Positions 16,828-28,675 of a stretch of DNA of 64,000 nucleotides are shown here, piece by piece; the first letter of the stretch is position 1, and each line of letters starts with the position of its first letter. The stretch spans positions 1 to 64,000 of the forward strand of contig JAFLCP010000004.1 of the NCBI GenBank assembly GCA_017303505.1. Direction: 5' to 3'. The notes under the pieces are model-generated. The model searched no databases. It worked only from the letters and a program-made list of their open reading frames with translations, and was not told the DNA's origin. Origin of the DNA: Planctomycetota bacterium (GTDB lineage Bacteria > Planctomycetota > Planctomycetia > Pirellulales > Pirellulaceae). The translations under genes were made by a program, and so were the position numbers.

Positions 16828-19800
16828 CACAAGGTTCCGATAATCGATCCATGTACTGGCGTAGTCTCAATGAACTTGAGAGCACTCCAGAGTTTGAACA
16901 ATTCATGCATCGGGAATTCCCTGTTGCTGCCTCCGAGTTTCCTGATGGAATCTCGCGCCGTCGCTGGTTACAGCTGATGAGCGCTTCGTTGGCACTGGGG
17001 GGATTCGCTGGGTGCCGATATCAGAAAGAAGAGTTTGCCGCTTTGGTAGGCCGCAGCGATCAGCGTATCGCTGGCGTACCATTGATGTTCGCAACGAGCT
17101 TTGAATGGGCCAATCGCCCCGTTCATTTGTTGGTTGGCAATGTCGATGGCCGCCCCATCAAGCTCGAAGGCAATGCGCAATATCCTTTGAATGCGTCCGT
17201 GGATCCTTCGGGCTTCCACGATGGCAAGGAAGCGGCGTTCGCTGTCGCAGGCACCGACTCCTACACGCAGGCTTGCATCCTGCAGCTGTATGATCCAGAC
17301 CGATGCTCTGACGTCCTCGTACGCAGTGCCGCCGGCAAAAAACCGACAGCGGCTGACTGGGATGCATTCGAAAAATCAGCTCGTGTTCGTTTGGAAAAAA
17401 TCAAGGAAAACGCTGGCGCTTCGCTAGTAGTTTTTGTTCCTCCGACTCGCTCACCAAGCTTGCGACGCATGCTCGCGGAAGTGAAGTCGTTGTTCCCTCA
17501 AGCGACAATCGCTCGCGACTCGATGGTCAGCGATCGCAACTTCGCGAAGGGCATAAAGCTGGCCGCCGGTCGATATGTTGAACCGCTTTGGCATCTCGAA
17601 AAAGCGGATGTCATCTGCAGTTTGGATAGCGACATCTTCGCTCACGAACCTGCCGGAACGTTCTACGCCCGTCAATATTCGTCACGTCGTGAACCAGACT
17701 CTGACAAGGGTCCAATGAACCGCCTCTATGTCATCGAAGGTCAATACTCGATGACTGGAGCATCCGCTGATTCTCGCTTGACGATCCCATCGAGCCAAAT
17801 TGGTTCGTTTGCGGTAGAGCTTGAAAAGCGAATCGATACCATGCTCGCATCAGGCGTGCCTGCTGGTTCGGCAGATGAGAAGACTTGGGATGAGCTTGAT
17901 ACAGCTGGACGAATCGCTCGCACACTTGATGTTCTTGCTGGCGACTTGGTGACAAGCAAAGGCAAGTCGGCCGTTTTGGTCGGACGTCATCAACCCGCTG
18001 AAGTGCAAGCAGTTGGTTTAAGAATTAATCAGAAGCTCGGCAACGTTGGTGCAACGGTTGATCTTTTGGATATCCAAGACGACCAGGAGATGCTTGGCGC
18101 GATTTCACTGAAGGAATTCGCTGACAAACTGGCATCCGGTAGCGTTCAAGATCTGTGGATTTTGGGTGGCAACCCAGTTTACGGTGCTCCAGCTGAACTC
18201 GACCTCGCCAAGAAAATTGCAGCGATCGAAAATTCGGTATACCTCGCCGAGTATGTCGATGAAACAGCTGAACATTGTCGAACCGTTGTCCCAGCGGCCC
18301 ATCCTCTCGAAAGCTGGGGAGATGTTCAGGGCTGCGATGGAACTTACGCTGTTTGCCAACCTCAAATCTTGCCATTGCTAAATGGCAAGAGTGCGTTAGA
18401 AGTCATCGCATTGTTGGTACAAGCAGCTGACCGCGATACTCATGCATATGTTCGCTCGACTGCCGGCACCGTTTCTGGCAGCCCGCTGAATGATCAACAA
18501 TGGCGCAAGCTGTTACATGACGGATTCCTCGCAGGATCTGCGGCCAAAACAGTTGCTGTAAACACAGACCAATTTACTGGCGAGCTGGCAACAGTTGAAC
18601 TCGGCGGAACCGATAAACCTGAGAGCGGCAAACTAGAAGTTGTCATTCTGCCAGGCGAGTCGACCTTCGATGGCCGCTTCGCGAACAATGGCTGGTTGCA
18701 AGAACTTCCGCAATCGGTTTCCAAACTGGTCTGGGATAACGCGGCCCTGGTGTCGCCAACCCTCGGCGAGAAACTGCGTCTCAAACAAGGCGAGATGGCG
18801 ACCGTTCGAGTCGGTGGTCGTTCCGTAGATCTTCCTGTCTTTATTGTGCCCGGAATTTGCCCAACGACCATCGTGACCTACATGGGTTACGGTCGAAAGG
18901 CAGCTGGCAATATTGGCAACAACGTTGGGCATGATGTGACTCCGCTGTTGACTGCAGACAGCGGAACCGTTTTGACAGGTGTCGAGGTAGCTCCAACTTC
19001 CCGTCCATATAAGTTGGCAACGACTCAAGATCATTTTGCAATCGATGCTCTTGGTCAAAACACCACCTCACAACGTGCTGCAATGTTGGTTCGCGAAGGA
19101 ACCTACGAGCAGTACAAGAACAACAAAGAGTTCGCCGAGCACATGGGAACTCACCATCCAGCTCTGGAATCGTTGTGGACACCACCGGATGTGGCACAGC
19201 AGTATGCTTGGGCGATGAGCATCGACCTCAATAAGTGCATCGGTTGCAACTCCTGCGTGGTGGCTTGCCAAGCGGAAAACAACGTGCCGATTGTTGGCAA
19301 GGAACAAGTTTCACGCGGTCGTGAAATGCACTGGCTGAGAATGGACCGTTACTTCCAAGGCGATCCAGCTAACAAGAGCCAAGTCGTTGATCCGAAAGTT
19401 GTTTTCCAGCCGGTAGCTTGTGTGCATTGCGAAATGGCACCTTGCGAACAAGTTTGCCCAGTCGCCGCAACGGTGCACACGGAAGAAGGCATCAATGCGA
19501 TGGCTTACAACCGCTGCATCGGAACACGTTACTGCGGTAACAACTGTCCTTACAAAGTACGTCGCTTTAACTACTACAACTTCAATCAGCAATACGGTTA
19601 TTTCTATGGCTGGTTGGACAAACGCGAAGAAGCGAATCGCAAGTTGCAGCAATTGGTACTTAACCCAGATGTAACCGTTCGCGGTCGTGGGGTTATGGAG
19701 AAGTGCACTTACTGCATTCAACGCGTCCAGAACGGCAAGATCGTGGCGAAATCGGAGAACCGCGAAGTTCTTGATGGCGATATCAAGACTGCGTGCCAAA

Positions 19801-20102
19801 CGGCTTGTCCAACTCAAGCCATCGTTTTTGGTAACAAAAACGATAAGGGGGCTCGCGTTACGGTCAAGCAAAACGACCCACGTGCTTACGCCATGCTCGA
19901 AGAACTCAACGTCAAGCCACGTACTTTGTATTTGACTCGCTTGCGAAACATCAATGTTCGCTTGATGACCAAGTATGAAAAAGAAAACATGACCGGACAT
20001 CATGATGATCATGGTGGACACGGCCATGAGTCAACTGACTCGCATGACCATGCTGAATCGCATCCAACCACTGAAAAGGCTGGGGCCGAAGCAGCTCATT
20101 GA
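16824..20102 (+). CDS. actB: Alternative complex III subunit B, Mo-oxidoreductase-like fused to iron-sulfur domain
   Basis: ATG 16824 overlaps the stop of actA (ATGA); a TTG at 16815 is less likely. The 1092-residue protein starts with a twin-arginine-like signal (SRRRWLQLMSASLALGGFAGC). Residues about 50-770 are a molybdopterin-oxidoreductase-like domain without clear molybdenum ligands, as is known for ActB. Residues about 790-1000 carry four iron-sulfur motifs: CIGCNSCVVACQAENNVP, CVHCEMAPCEQVCP, CIGTRYCGNNCP and CTYCIQRV...CQTACP. The two parts are separate in some complexes and fused here. The C-terminus ends in a His/Asp-rich tail (HHDDHGGHGHES). It conducts electrons from quinol to ActA. 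Confidence 0.95.
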   Translation: MTQGSDNRSMYWRSLNELESTPEFEQFMHREFPVAASEFPDGISRRRWLQLMSASLALGGFAGCRYQKEEFAALVGRSDQRIAGVPLMFATSFEWANRPVHLLVGNVDGRPIKLEGNAQYPLNASVDPSGFHDGKEAAFAVAGTDSYTQACILQLYDPDRCSDVLVRSAAGKKPTAADWDAFEKSARVRLEKIKENAGASLVVFVPPTRSPSLRRMLAEVKSLFPQATIARDSMVSDRNFAKGIKLAAGRYVEPLWHLEKADVICSLDSDIFAHEPAGTFYARQYSSRREPDSDKGPMNRLYVIEGQYSMTGASADSRLTIPSSQIGSFAVELEKRIDTMLASGVPAGSADEKTWDELDTAGRIARTLDVLAGDLVTSKGKSAVLVGRHQPAEVQAVGLRINQKLGNVGATVDLLDIQDDQEMLGAISLKEFADKLASGSVQDLWILGGNPVYGAPAELDLAKKIAAIENSVYLAEYVDETAEHCRTVVPAAHPLESWGDVQGCDGTYAVCQPQILPLLNGKSALEVIALLVQAADRDTHAYVRSTAGTVSGSPLNDQQWRKLLHDGFLAGSAAKTVAVNTDQFTGELATVELGGTDKPESGKLEVVILPGESTFDGRFANNGWLQELPQSVSKLVWDNAALVSPTLGEKLRLKQGEMATVRVGGRSVDLPVFIVPGICPTTIVTYMGYGRKAAGNIGNNVGHDVTPLLTADSGTVLTGVEVAPTSRPYKLATTQDHFAIDALGQNTTSQRAAMLVREGTYEQYKNNKEFAEHMGTHHPALESLWTPPDVAQQYAWAMSIDLNKCIGCNSCVVACQAENNVPIVGKEQVSRGREMHWLRMDRYFQGDPANKSQVVDPKVVFQPVACVHCEMAPCEQVCPVAATVHTEEGINAMAYNRCIGTRYCGNNCPYKVRRFNYYNFNQQYGYFYGWLDKREEANRKLQQLVLNPDVTVRGRGVMEKCTYCIQRVQNGKIVAKSENREVLDGDIKTACQTACPTQAIVFGNKNDKGARVTVKQNDPRAYAMLEELNVKPRTLYLTRLRNINVRLMTKYEKENMTGHHDDHGGHGHESTDSHDHAESHPTTEKAGAEAAH

Positions 20103-20119
20103 TAAAACTGGAACTTTGT

Positions 20120-20139
20120 TGATCACTTTCCGGTGATCA
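20120..20139 (+). other. Intercistronic hairpin between actB and actC
   Basis: TGATCAC (20120-20126) and GTGATCA (20133-20139) are perfect inverted arms around a six-base loop. No T-tract follows, so it is not a terminator. It could stabilise the actA-actB part of the transcript or be a processing site; nothing in the sequence decides this. Confidence 0.4.
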
Positions 20140-20199
20140 CAATGTTGCCCTTGTGACCTGAACAATCAAGTTGTGTATATCCCGAAGTAGTGATAACGA

Positions 20200-21621
20200 A
20201 TGGCAACCACAGCTACTGCATCTGTTGACAATACCATTGAGGTTCCCGGCCGCCGGGCGGACCTGGTAACGGGCAACCAAACCTACGGTTCGATTACGGA
20301 CATGGTTTGCCGTATCGCCGAAGAAAAAACACCAGCGTTTTGGTACCCAGCCTTTGGAGCCTCATCGCTTGTGGCTTTGATGTTTGTGAGCCTCATCGGA
20401 TACCTGATCCTGGTTGGGGTTGGTATCTGGGGTAACATGAACCCGGTTTTCTGGGCGTGGCCTATTGTTAACTTCGTGTTCTGGGTTGGTATCGGTCACG
20501 CTGGAACGTTGATTTCCGCGATTCTCTACTTGTTCCGCCAGAACTGGCGTACGAGCATCAACCGTGCGGCAGAAGCCATGACGATCTTCGCGGTGGTTTG
20601 TGCAGGTATTTTCCCTGGTATTCACGTCGGTCGAGCTTGGCTAGCTTTTTGGCTCACACCTTATCCAAGCTTAAACTTGTGGATGTGGCCTCAATTCCGC
20701 AGCCCGCTGTTGTGGGACGTGTTCGCGGTCGGTACATACGCTTCGGTTTCGCTTGTGTTCTGGTACATGGGTATGATCCCTGACTTGGCCACTTTCCGTG
20801 ACCGTGCCAAAACCAAGTACCGCCGTATGATTTACGGTATTCTTTCACTCGGTTGGACTGGTTCGTCGCGTCATTGGATGCGATACGAGAAGGCCTATAT
20901 GTTGTTGGCTGCATTGGCAGCACCTCTGGTTCTCTCGGTGCACACGGTCGTTAGCTTCGACTTCGCCGTTTCCCAATTGCCAGGTTGGCACACCACGATT
21001 TTCCCACCGTACTTCGTTGCTGGTGCTATTTTCTCAGGTTTCGCGATGGTGGTCACATTGTTGGTGCCTGTTCGAGCGATCTTCAAGATCGAACACCTGA
21101 TTACGCTTCGCCATCTTGAGAACATGAACAAGATTATTTTGGCCACCGGCTCGCTGGTCGGGTTGGCATACGGAACAGAATTCTTCATCGCTTGGTATTC
21201 TCAAAACCAATACGAAGGCTTCGCCTTTATCAACCGTGCCTTCGGTCCATATTGGTGGGCTTACTGGACGATGGTGACCTGTAACGTAATCTCGCCTCAA
21301 TTGTTCTGGTTCAAGAAGATCAGAACCAGTCCGTTCTTGATGGTTGTCGTTTCGATCTTTGTGAACATCGGTATGTGGTTCGAACGCTTTGTGATCACGA
21401 TCACTTCGCTTAGCCGTGACTTCTTGCCGTCCTCATGGGGATACTACCAACCAACCTGGGTTGACGGTTTGATGTTGTTCGGAAGCTTTGGTGTGTTCTT
21501 TACTCTCTTCCTTCTCTTCTGCCGATTCTTGCCGATTGTGGCAATGTCTGAAGTGAAGGGCATTCTGGCCATCCAAAACCATGAAAAACATGGACATGGT
21601 GACCACGGTTCACATCACTAA
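20200..21621 (+). CDS. actC: Alternative complex III subunit C, NrfD-like quinol-binding membrane protein
   Basis: The 473-residue protein is almost all membrane helix (eight to ten segments; examples at about 55-80, [20 protein letters not shown], and 100-120, [20 protein letters not shown]). NrfD/PsrC family landmarks are clear, such as the [14 protein letters not shown] quinone-site segment and [24 protein letters not shown]. It holds the quinol oxidation site and should face ActB. The C-terminus is His-rich ([12 protein letters not shown]). It lies 97 bases after actB, where a small hairpin is present. Confidence 0.95.
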   Translation: MATTATASVDNTIEVPGRRADLVTGNQTYGSITDMVCRIAEEKTPAFWYPAFGASSLVALMFVSLIGYLILVGVGIWGNMNPVFWAWPIVNFVFWVGIGHAGTLISAILYLFRQNWRTSINRAAEAMTIFAVVCAGIFPGIHVGRAWLAFWLTPYPSLNLWMWPQFRSPLLWDVFAVGTYASVSLVFWYMGMIPDLATFRDRAKTKYRRMIYGILSLGWTGSSRHWMRYEKAYMLLAALAAPLVLSVHTVVSFDFAVSQLPGWHTTIFPPYFVAGAIFSGFAMVVTLLVPVRAIFKIEHLITLRHLENMNKIILATGSLVGLAYGTEFFIAWYSQNQYEGFAFINRAFGPYWWAYWTMVTCNVISPQLFWFKKIRTSPFLMVVVSIFVNIGMWFERFVITITSLSRDFLPSSWGYYQPTWVDGLMLFGSFGVFFTLFLLFCRFLPIVAMSEVKGILAIQNHEKHGHGDHGSHH

Positions 21622-21703
21622 TTCGTACTTTGATTGATATTCCTCGTCGCCTGTGGTTTTACCCAAGCGATTATTAAGATCCATCGGATAATTTGGTTCG
21701 CAC

Positions 21704-23260
21704 ATGGCTCACAAGCACAAAACCAAGAAAGAACCAGCCGCCCCCAAGTCATTTGGTTGGATGGCAGAATTCGTAGACGAACAGCAACTGCTGGTTGCCG
21801 CTCGCAAACTGCGCGATTCAGGTTACACCAAGACCGATGCCTTCACTCCATTTCCTGTTCACGGAATCGATGAAGCGTTGGGAATCAAACCTACGATTCT
21901 CCCCTTCATTGTTCTCTGTGCAGGGATGACGGGAACTTGCACTGCGTTGCTTTTGGAATGGTACACCAACGCATTTGATTACCCCTACATCATCAGCGGT
22001 AAACCATTCGCGAGTTGGCCAGCATTTATCCCAGTGAGCTTCGAGTTAACCATTTTGTTCTCGGCCTTCACTACCTTCTTGGGTATGTTGGCTCTCAATG
22101 GTTTGCCAAAGTTCAGCAATCCTGTTTTCACCAATCCACGATTCGACCGCGCGACAAACGATCGCTTCTTCCTTTATGTGGACTCGAAGGATCGTTACTA
22201 CAATCGGGACGCAGTTCATAAGCTCTTGAAGGACACGCATCCCGAATCGCTAGAAGAAGTTTTGGAAGATGAAAGCTCAGCAGATATTCCTCAACCAATT
22301 TGGATGGGCATCACCACGCTAGCTATCTTTTCATTAATTCCACTAGCAGCGATTTACTTGATTCGTGAATCCCGCAGCGAAGAACCACGTTTCCATATCT
22401 TCTTGGATATGGACTTCCAACCCAAAAAGAAATCGCAACAAACGACCACGATTTTCGCAGACGGGCGCGTTACACGTCCCCAGGTTGCGGGAACTATTGC
22501 TCGTGGGCAATATGCTCCGACGGGGTCGTACTATTTGGGATATGATCCAGAGAAAGTGGCCTCGCTTGAATCGGCCAAAGCCACTCGCTTTGTAACATTG
22601 GGCCAACCACCAGCAGAAACAGCAGGATCGCCTGAAGAAGGTACACCTCCTGCGCCACAGGAACCGGCTCCAACGGCTCCTGCTGCGGAAGCGAAGCCTA
22701 CCGGAACACCAGCTACCACGCCAGCGCCTGCAGCACCAACTGCTACTGAAGCAACACCTGCAACTGAACCTGCACCAGCTCAGCCACCAGCCGCAGATGC
22801 CGCAAAACCTGCTGACGCAGCCGCACCAGCAGCTGCACCAGCGACAGCGACCGGCGAAGTAAACCTTGACACTTTGCCTTGGTTGACGGACTTCCCAGAA
22901 GGGGTTGCGACCGAAGCCAATATGGCACGTGGGAAACAACGTTTTGAGATTTATTGCGGCGCTTGCCACGGTATTACGGGGGACGGCAATGGGTTGGTTG
23001 CGGGACGTGCGGCTGAATTAGCGCAGGGCTACTGGACCCCACCCACCTCCCTACACGATGCTAAAATTCGTCAGCAACCTGTTGGACGCATTTTCCACAC
23101 CATCACCAACGGCAAAGGCAAAATGGGTGGCTACAGCTCCCAAATCAATGCCGAAGACCGTTGGGCAATTGCCTTGTACGTTCGCGCTCTGCAACGCAGC
23201 CGCAACGCCAAGATTGAAGATGTTCCTGAAGGCGAACGAGCTGCACTAGGCAATCCATAA
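21704..23260 (+). CDS. Fused ActD (DUF3341) and ActE (cytochrome c) subunit
   Basis: The 518-residue protein joins two subunits. Residues 1-265 are the DUF3341 membrane protein ActD, with GWMAEFVDEQQLLVAARKLRD, two membrane pairs (LPFIVLCAGMTGTCTALLLEW and FELTILFSAFTTFLGMLALNG) and IFSLIPLAAIYLI. Residues about 300-385 are a Pro/Ala/Thr linker. Residues about 390-518 are a mono-haem cytochrome c with YCGACHGITGDGNG and an axial Met probably in the KGKMGGYSSQIN segment. In Rhodothermus and others ActD and ActE are separate genes. The fusion would tether the cytochrome to the complex by a flexible linker, as expected of an electron shuttle to the oxidase. Confidence 0.93.
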   Translation: MAHKHKTKKEPAAPKSFGWMAEFVDEQQLLVAARKLRDSGYTKTDAFTPFPVHGIDEALGIKPTILPFIVLCAGMTGTCTALLLEWYTNAFDYPYIISGKPFASWPAFIPVSFELTILFSAFTTFLGMLALNGLPKFSNPVFTNPRFDRATNDRFFLYVDSKDRYYNRDAVHKLLKDTHPESLEEVLEDESSADIPQPIWMGITTLAIFSLIPLAAIYLIRESRSEEPRFHIFLDMDFQPKKKSQQTTTIFADGRVTRPQVAGTIARGQYAPTGSYYLGYDPEKVASLESAKATRFVTLGQPPAETAGSPEEGTPPAPQEPAPTAPAAEAKPTGTPATTPAPAAPTATEATPATEPAPAQPPAADAAKPADAAAPAAAPATATGEVNLDTLPWLTDFPEGVATEANMARGKQRFEIYCGACHGITGDGNGLVAGRAAELAQGYWTPPTSLHDAKIRQQPVGRIFHTITNGKGKMGGYSSQINAEDRWAIALYVRALQRSRNAKIEDVPEGERAALGNP

Positions 23261-23337
23261 TTGATGGGGCCATGCCTCAAAAGAAAACATCCTGAAACTA
23301 TCCAATCTGGATTCAATCAGAAGTAAAGAATCGAGTT

Positions 23338-24576
23338 ATGACGAGCGAAACGAATAGTAACGACATCTCATTACCAGCGTCTTGGAAGGTAATGCCAGCG
23401 GTGCTGGTCGCCGTTGGAGCGGTGTGCCTGCTATTGAGTGTCGGTTTGTGTTTTTTGAACACCCATGAAGGCAACAGAGCTGAAGGTGTTCAATTCTTCA
23501 TGCATTCGTACCTCACGAACTACATGTACTGCCTCTCCTTTGGATTGGGCGCACTGTTTTTCGTGCTCGTTCAATTTTTGTGTCGCGCAGGCTGGAGCGC
23601 TTCGGTTCGACGATTGGCGGAGATCATGGCGTCCACTCTTCCGCTAATGGCCATTTTATTCCTGCCGATCATTGTCATGGTTCTGATGACCAACAGCGTT
23701 TCCTTGTATGAATGGAATACCGACAAACCTGAAGGTTTGATCGCTGCCAAGAAAGGATTCCTCAATGGTCCTTTCTTCGCAGTTCGCTCTTTGGTTTACT
23801 TCTTGGTATTCATTGGGTCTGCCTATTTTGTTTACAGCAATTCACGTCGCCAAGATGAGTCAGGTGACGCCAAAATCACACTCAAGATTCAAGCCTTTAG
23901 CGGTCCATTGATCATGCTTTATGCATTGGCGATTTCCTTCGCATCGTTCGACTGGGTCATGTCGATCGACGCTGATTGGTACAGCACCATCTTCGGTGTG
24001 ATCATATTCGCTGGAAGCATGCTGGCGTTCTTCTCTTTGCTTGCGATCAGCTGCATGTTGTTGCAACGCAATGGCAAACTGGTGAAGTATGTTACCGTTG
24101 AGAACTATCATGACATCGCAAAGTTCATGTTTGGTTTTGTGATGTTTTGGGCTTATGTATCTTTTTCGCAATACTTGCTGTATTGGTACGGCGATATCCC
24201 AGAAGAAACCATTTGGTACCAAATTCGAATTAACACCGATAACGGCTGGCCCTACATCGCGGTCATCTTGCTATTCTGCCACTTTGTGATTCCATTCCTT
24301 GGACTCCTTTCGCGACACGTCCGCCGGCACCGCACTGGTCTCTTTTTCTGGGCCTGTTGGTTATTGATCGCTCACTGGATCGATCTTAGCTTCTTGATTT
24401 TGCCAAACGCAGGCCCCGTAGAATCGATGTTCTTAGTCGGTCATTTGCTTGGCTTCATCGGCATGGTCTCTATCTTCTTGGCAATGCTGCTTCTGAAGTC
24501 CATTAATGTTCCGTTGGTTGCAGTTCGCGATCCTCGCGTTCCTGAAGCACTTTCCTACCACAATATCATCGTTTAA
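23338..24576 (+). CDS. actF: Alternative complex III subunit F, NrfD-like membrane protein
   Basis: The 412-residue protein has about ten membrane segments, including MPAVLVAVGAVCLLLSVGLCF, the YCLSFGLGALFFVLVQFL helix and ASTLPLMAILFLPIIVMVLM. Landmarks are ALAISFASFDWVMSIDADWYSTIFGV and the WYQIRINTDNGWPYIAVILLFCHFVIPF region, both shared by ActF (quinol:cytochrome c oxidoreductase, quinone-binding subunit 2). ActC and ActF are NrfD relatives and flank the electron-transfer core. The gene lies 15 bases upstream of a small membrane-protein gene and belongs to the same transcript. Confidence 0.94.
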   Translation: MTSETNSNDISLPASWKVMPAVLVAVGAVCLLLSVGLCFLNTHEGNRAEGVQFFMHSYLTNYMYCLSFGLGALFFVLVQFLCRAGWSASVRRLAEIMASTLPLMAILFLPIIVMVLMTNSVSLYEWNTDKPEGLIAAKKGFLNGPFFAVRSLVYFLVFIGSAYFVYSNSRRQDESGDAKITLKIQAFSGPLIMLYALAISFASFDWVMSIDADWYSTIFGVIIFAGSMLAFFSLLAISCMLLQRNGKLVKYVTVENYHDIAKFMFGFVMFWAYVSFSQYLLYWYGDIPEETIWYQIRINTDNGWPYIAVILLFCHFVIPFLGLLSRHVRRHRTGLFFWACWLLIAHWIDLSFLILPNAGPVESMFLVGHLLGFIGMVSIFLAMLLLKSINVPLVAVRDPRVPEALSYHNIIV

Positions 24577-24591
24577 TAAGGCCTAGTTTCG

Positions 24592-24939
24592 ATGGCACGT
24601 TACGACGACCTAAATACGAACTTCATTGCGTTCTTTACAGTGATTAGCTGCGGTTTGCTGTTGGCGGTTATCTTGGCTTTCCAAGCGTTCGCTTTCCAAA
24701 TGGAATACGGCGCCGAAGAAGAGAAACTTGCCAAAAGCGAATACACTAAAGCGAATCAAACGTTGAGTGAACAAAACAAGTCGCTTAGCGGTTATAAGTG
24801 GGTGAAAGAGCAGCTTCCCGTCACGGATCCAAAGCAAAAGCCAGAAGAGGTAAATCGACTTGAGATTCCTATTCAGCAAGCGATGGAGTTGATTCTACGA
24901 GAATCGGCGCAGCCTAAAGCTGAACCCGCCCAGACCTAA
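24592..24939 (+). CDS. Small membrane protein of the ACIII-caa3 operon, unknown function
   Basis: A 115-residue protein with one N-terminal membrane helix (LNTNFIAFFTVISCGLLLAVILAFQAFAF, about residues 7-35) and a charged external tail rich in Lys and Gln. It sits 15 bases after actF and 16 bases before the SCO1-like gene, so it is clearly a member of the operon. I recognise no motif. It may be an accessory subunit or assembly factor at the junction between the Act complex and the oxidase. The gene position is the main evidence. Confidence 0.72.
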   Translation: MARYDDLNTNFIAFFTVISCGLLLAVILAFQAFAFQMEYGAEEEKLAKSEYTKANQTLSEQNKSLSGYKWVKEQLPVTDPKQKPEEVNRLEIPIQQAMELILRESAQPKAEPAQT

Positions 24940-24954
24940 TGGTAAATTTTTAGT

Positions 24955-25884
24955 TTGACCAACAGCCTTCAATTTTTCGATTACAGAGCCTTGTTACAGC
25001 GATTCGTGTCCCTTTTTACGTTCACATTGGTCCTAGTGACCATGTTGGTAGATGCAAATATTGCAGCTACTAACGGTAGCGTAGAAAATACGGACTCAAA
25101 GCCAGCTGTTAGCGGGCCAATTCCGAACTTCGATGGATTTGGAATCGAAGAAAAGCTCGGAACGAGTGTTCCACTAAATTTGGTTTTCACTGGTGAAAAT
25201 GGGAATCCAGTAACTCTCAGCAGCCTCATTGATGGCTCTAAAACCACTTTGCTGACCCTCAATTACAGCGACTGCCCTGGATTGTGTGTGGCGCAACTCG
25301 ATGGCTTGACTGAGTCACTGCGAAAATTCGACTCCTTGAAGCTGGGAACTGATTTCCAAGTAATCACTATCAGTATTGATCCCAACGAAAAGTCCAGCAG
25401 AGCTGCGGCCACCAAAGCGAAATATGTTGGCGGCCTTGGTTTGAATACCAACTTCGAAGGTTGGCGTTTTCTAACAGGTGAACAAGAAGCAATTAAAACC
25501 ATTACCGACTCCGTTGGCTTCCGGTACACATGGGACCCCGTATCGAAAAGGTTCAATCACTCCGCTGCGACAATTGTTCTGTCGCCGAAAGGAATGGTTA
25601 CACGTTATCTTTATTCCCCCTCCATCGATCCCGTAACTATGAATATGGCTCTTGTTGAAGGCTCACAGGGTAAGCTCGGAAGCTCGATGGATGCAATTGC
25701 GCTATGGTGTATGGCCTATGACCCAGCGTCAAATCGCTACACAGCGGTTGGATACAAAATTTTGAGTTTGGCGGCTGCCGCCTTTGTACTATTGCTCGTG
25801 GGATTCACCGCTCCGTTCTGGTTCGCCAGTCGACGGCCGCCCCAAGAGCAATCGATTGAAGAACAAGCAAGCAATAACCTCTAG
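24955..25884 (+). CDS. SCO1/SenC-type copper chaperone
   Basis: The 309-residue protein carries a membrane segment near the N-terminus (SLFTFTLVLVTMLVDANIA), then a thioredoxin-fold SCO domain with the copper motif CPGLC (SDCPGLCVAQLDGL), a conserved Phe/Asp context (FQVITISIDPNE), and the copper-binding His in RFNHSAATIVLSPKG. A second membrane helix near the end (ILSLAAAAFVLLLVGFTAPFW, about 268-290) is an extra C-terminal anchor. It should deliver copper to the CuA site of the subunit encoded next. No ATG opens the frame: TTG at 24955 is used, with GTG at 25006 as an alternative. Confidence 0.88.
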   Translation: MTNSLQFFDYRALLQRFVSLFTFTLVLVTMLVDANIAATNGSVENTDSKPAVSGPIPNFDGFGIEEKLGTSVPLNLVFTGENGNPVTLSSLIDGSKTTLLTLNYSDCPGLCVAQLDGLTESLRKFDSLKLGTDFQVITISIDPNEKSSRAAATKAKYVGGLGLNTNFEGWRFLTGEQEAIKTITDSVGFRYTWDPVSKRFNHSAATIVLSPKGMVTRYLYSPSIDPVTMNMALVEGSQGKLGSSMDAIALWCMAYDPASNRYTAVGYKILSLAAAAFVLLLVGFTAPFWFASRRPPQEQSIEEQASNNL

Positions 25885-25898
25885 CTAGCACTGATAAT

Positions 25899-26876
25899 TT
25901 GATGGACGGATATATGATACAGCCGTGGTTACTAGCAGACGAACCAGCCAGCTTCTGGTTTCCTGAGCAAGCATCCACCTTCGCTCCTGAAGTGGATTTC
26001 TTTTTCCATGCCGTTCTCTGGATTTGTATTGTTTTTTTCACCCTGATCGTGGCTGGGATGATCTACTTCGTTTGGAAGTTTCGTCAACGCCCCGGTTATC
26101 AAGGTTCCCCTGAAGCGTTGCACAACAATACGTTGGAAATCACTTGGACTGTGATTCCAACGTTGATAGTGGTTTGGATTTTTGTGCGTGGGGTTTACGG
26201 CTACTTGGACATGATGTCCCCTCCAACAGAAACCTATGACATTGAAGTCAAAGCAACCCAATGGAATTGGAGCTTCAAGTATCCTAACGGTGCTTTGAGC
26301 AATGATCTTCATATTCCGATCAACAAACCCATCAAGTTGATTATGCGATCGGAAGACGTGATCCATAGCCTCTTTATTCCAGCCTTCCGTTGCAAGACAG
26401 ACATTGTTCCTGGACGTTTGAATACCATGTGGTTCCAAGCCATTAAAGAAGGGTCATTCGATTTGTACTGCACGGAGTATTGCGGTACCAAGCACAGTTT
26501 GATGCAAGCAATGACCGTGGTCCAATCGCAAGAGCAATTTGATGCATGGCTGGCGGAAGCTTCCAAACCACCTGAGGACCCAATCGAATGGGGCAAGTGG
26601 TTGTATGAACGCCAGGGTTGTAAGGGTTGCCACTCGATTGATGGTTCATTGGTAGTTGGACCATCTTTCAAGGGAAGTTTTGGTACTTCCATGGATATGA
26701 GTGATGGACAAAAGGTTACAATGGATGAGCAATACATCCGGAACTCGATCTTGAACCCACAGAGCCAAGCTCGAGTGAACTTTGCTGCGAAGATCAACCA
26801 AATGAATTCGTATGCGGGTAAACTGAAGGAAGAAGAAATTTCCGCTTTGACCGCGTTTATTAAGAGTTTGAAGTAG
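25899..26876 (+). CDS. ctaC: Cytochrome c oxidase subunit II with fused cytochrome c (caa3)
   Basis: The 325-residue protein has two membrane helices (about 28-58 and 78-102), then a cupredoxin domain with the binuclear CuA ligands: DVIHS for the first His and the [12 protein letters not shown] motif with both Cys, His and Met, near residues 189-200. The C-terminal third (about 225-325) is a cytochrome c module with [12 protein letters not shown] (haem near residue 240). A fused haem c on subunit II defines a caa3-type oxidase, so the complex can take electrons without a separate cytochrome c. The next genes encode subunits I, III and IV. Confidence 0.95.
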   Translation: MMDGYMIQPWLLADEPASFWFPEQASTFAPEVDFFFHAVLWICIVFFTLIVAGMIYFVWKFRQRPGYQGSPEALHNNTLEITWTVIPTLIVVWIFVRGVYGYLDMMSPPTETYDIEVKATQWNWSFKYPNGALSNDLHIPINKPIKLIMRSEDVIHSLFIPAFRCKTDIVPGRLNTMWFQAIKEGSFDLYCTEYCGTKHSLMQAMTVVQSQEQFDAWLAEASKPPEDPIEWGKWLYERQGCKGCHSIDGSLVVGPSFKGSFGTSMDMSDGQKVTMDEQYIRNSILNPQSQARVNFAAKINQMNSYAGKLKEEEISALTAFIKSLK

Positions 26877-26949
26877 TCCTAGTCGGAGCGGTTTCAATCA
26901 AATCGCTCTGAACCTTGGACCGCAATCATATATTTGTCGGAGTTTACAG

Positions 26950-28650
<1,701 letters not shown>

Positions 28651-28675
28651 TCCAGTGCTCGCGAAGGGCTAGTTG

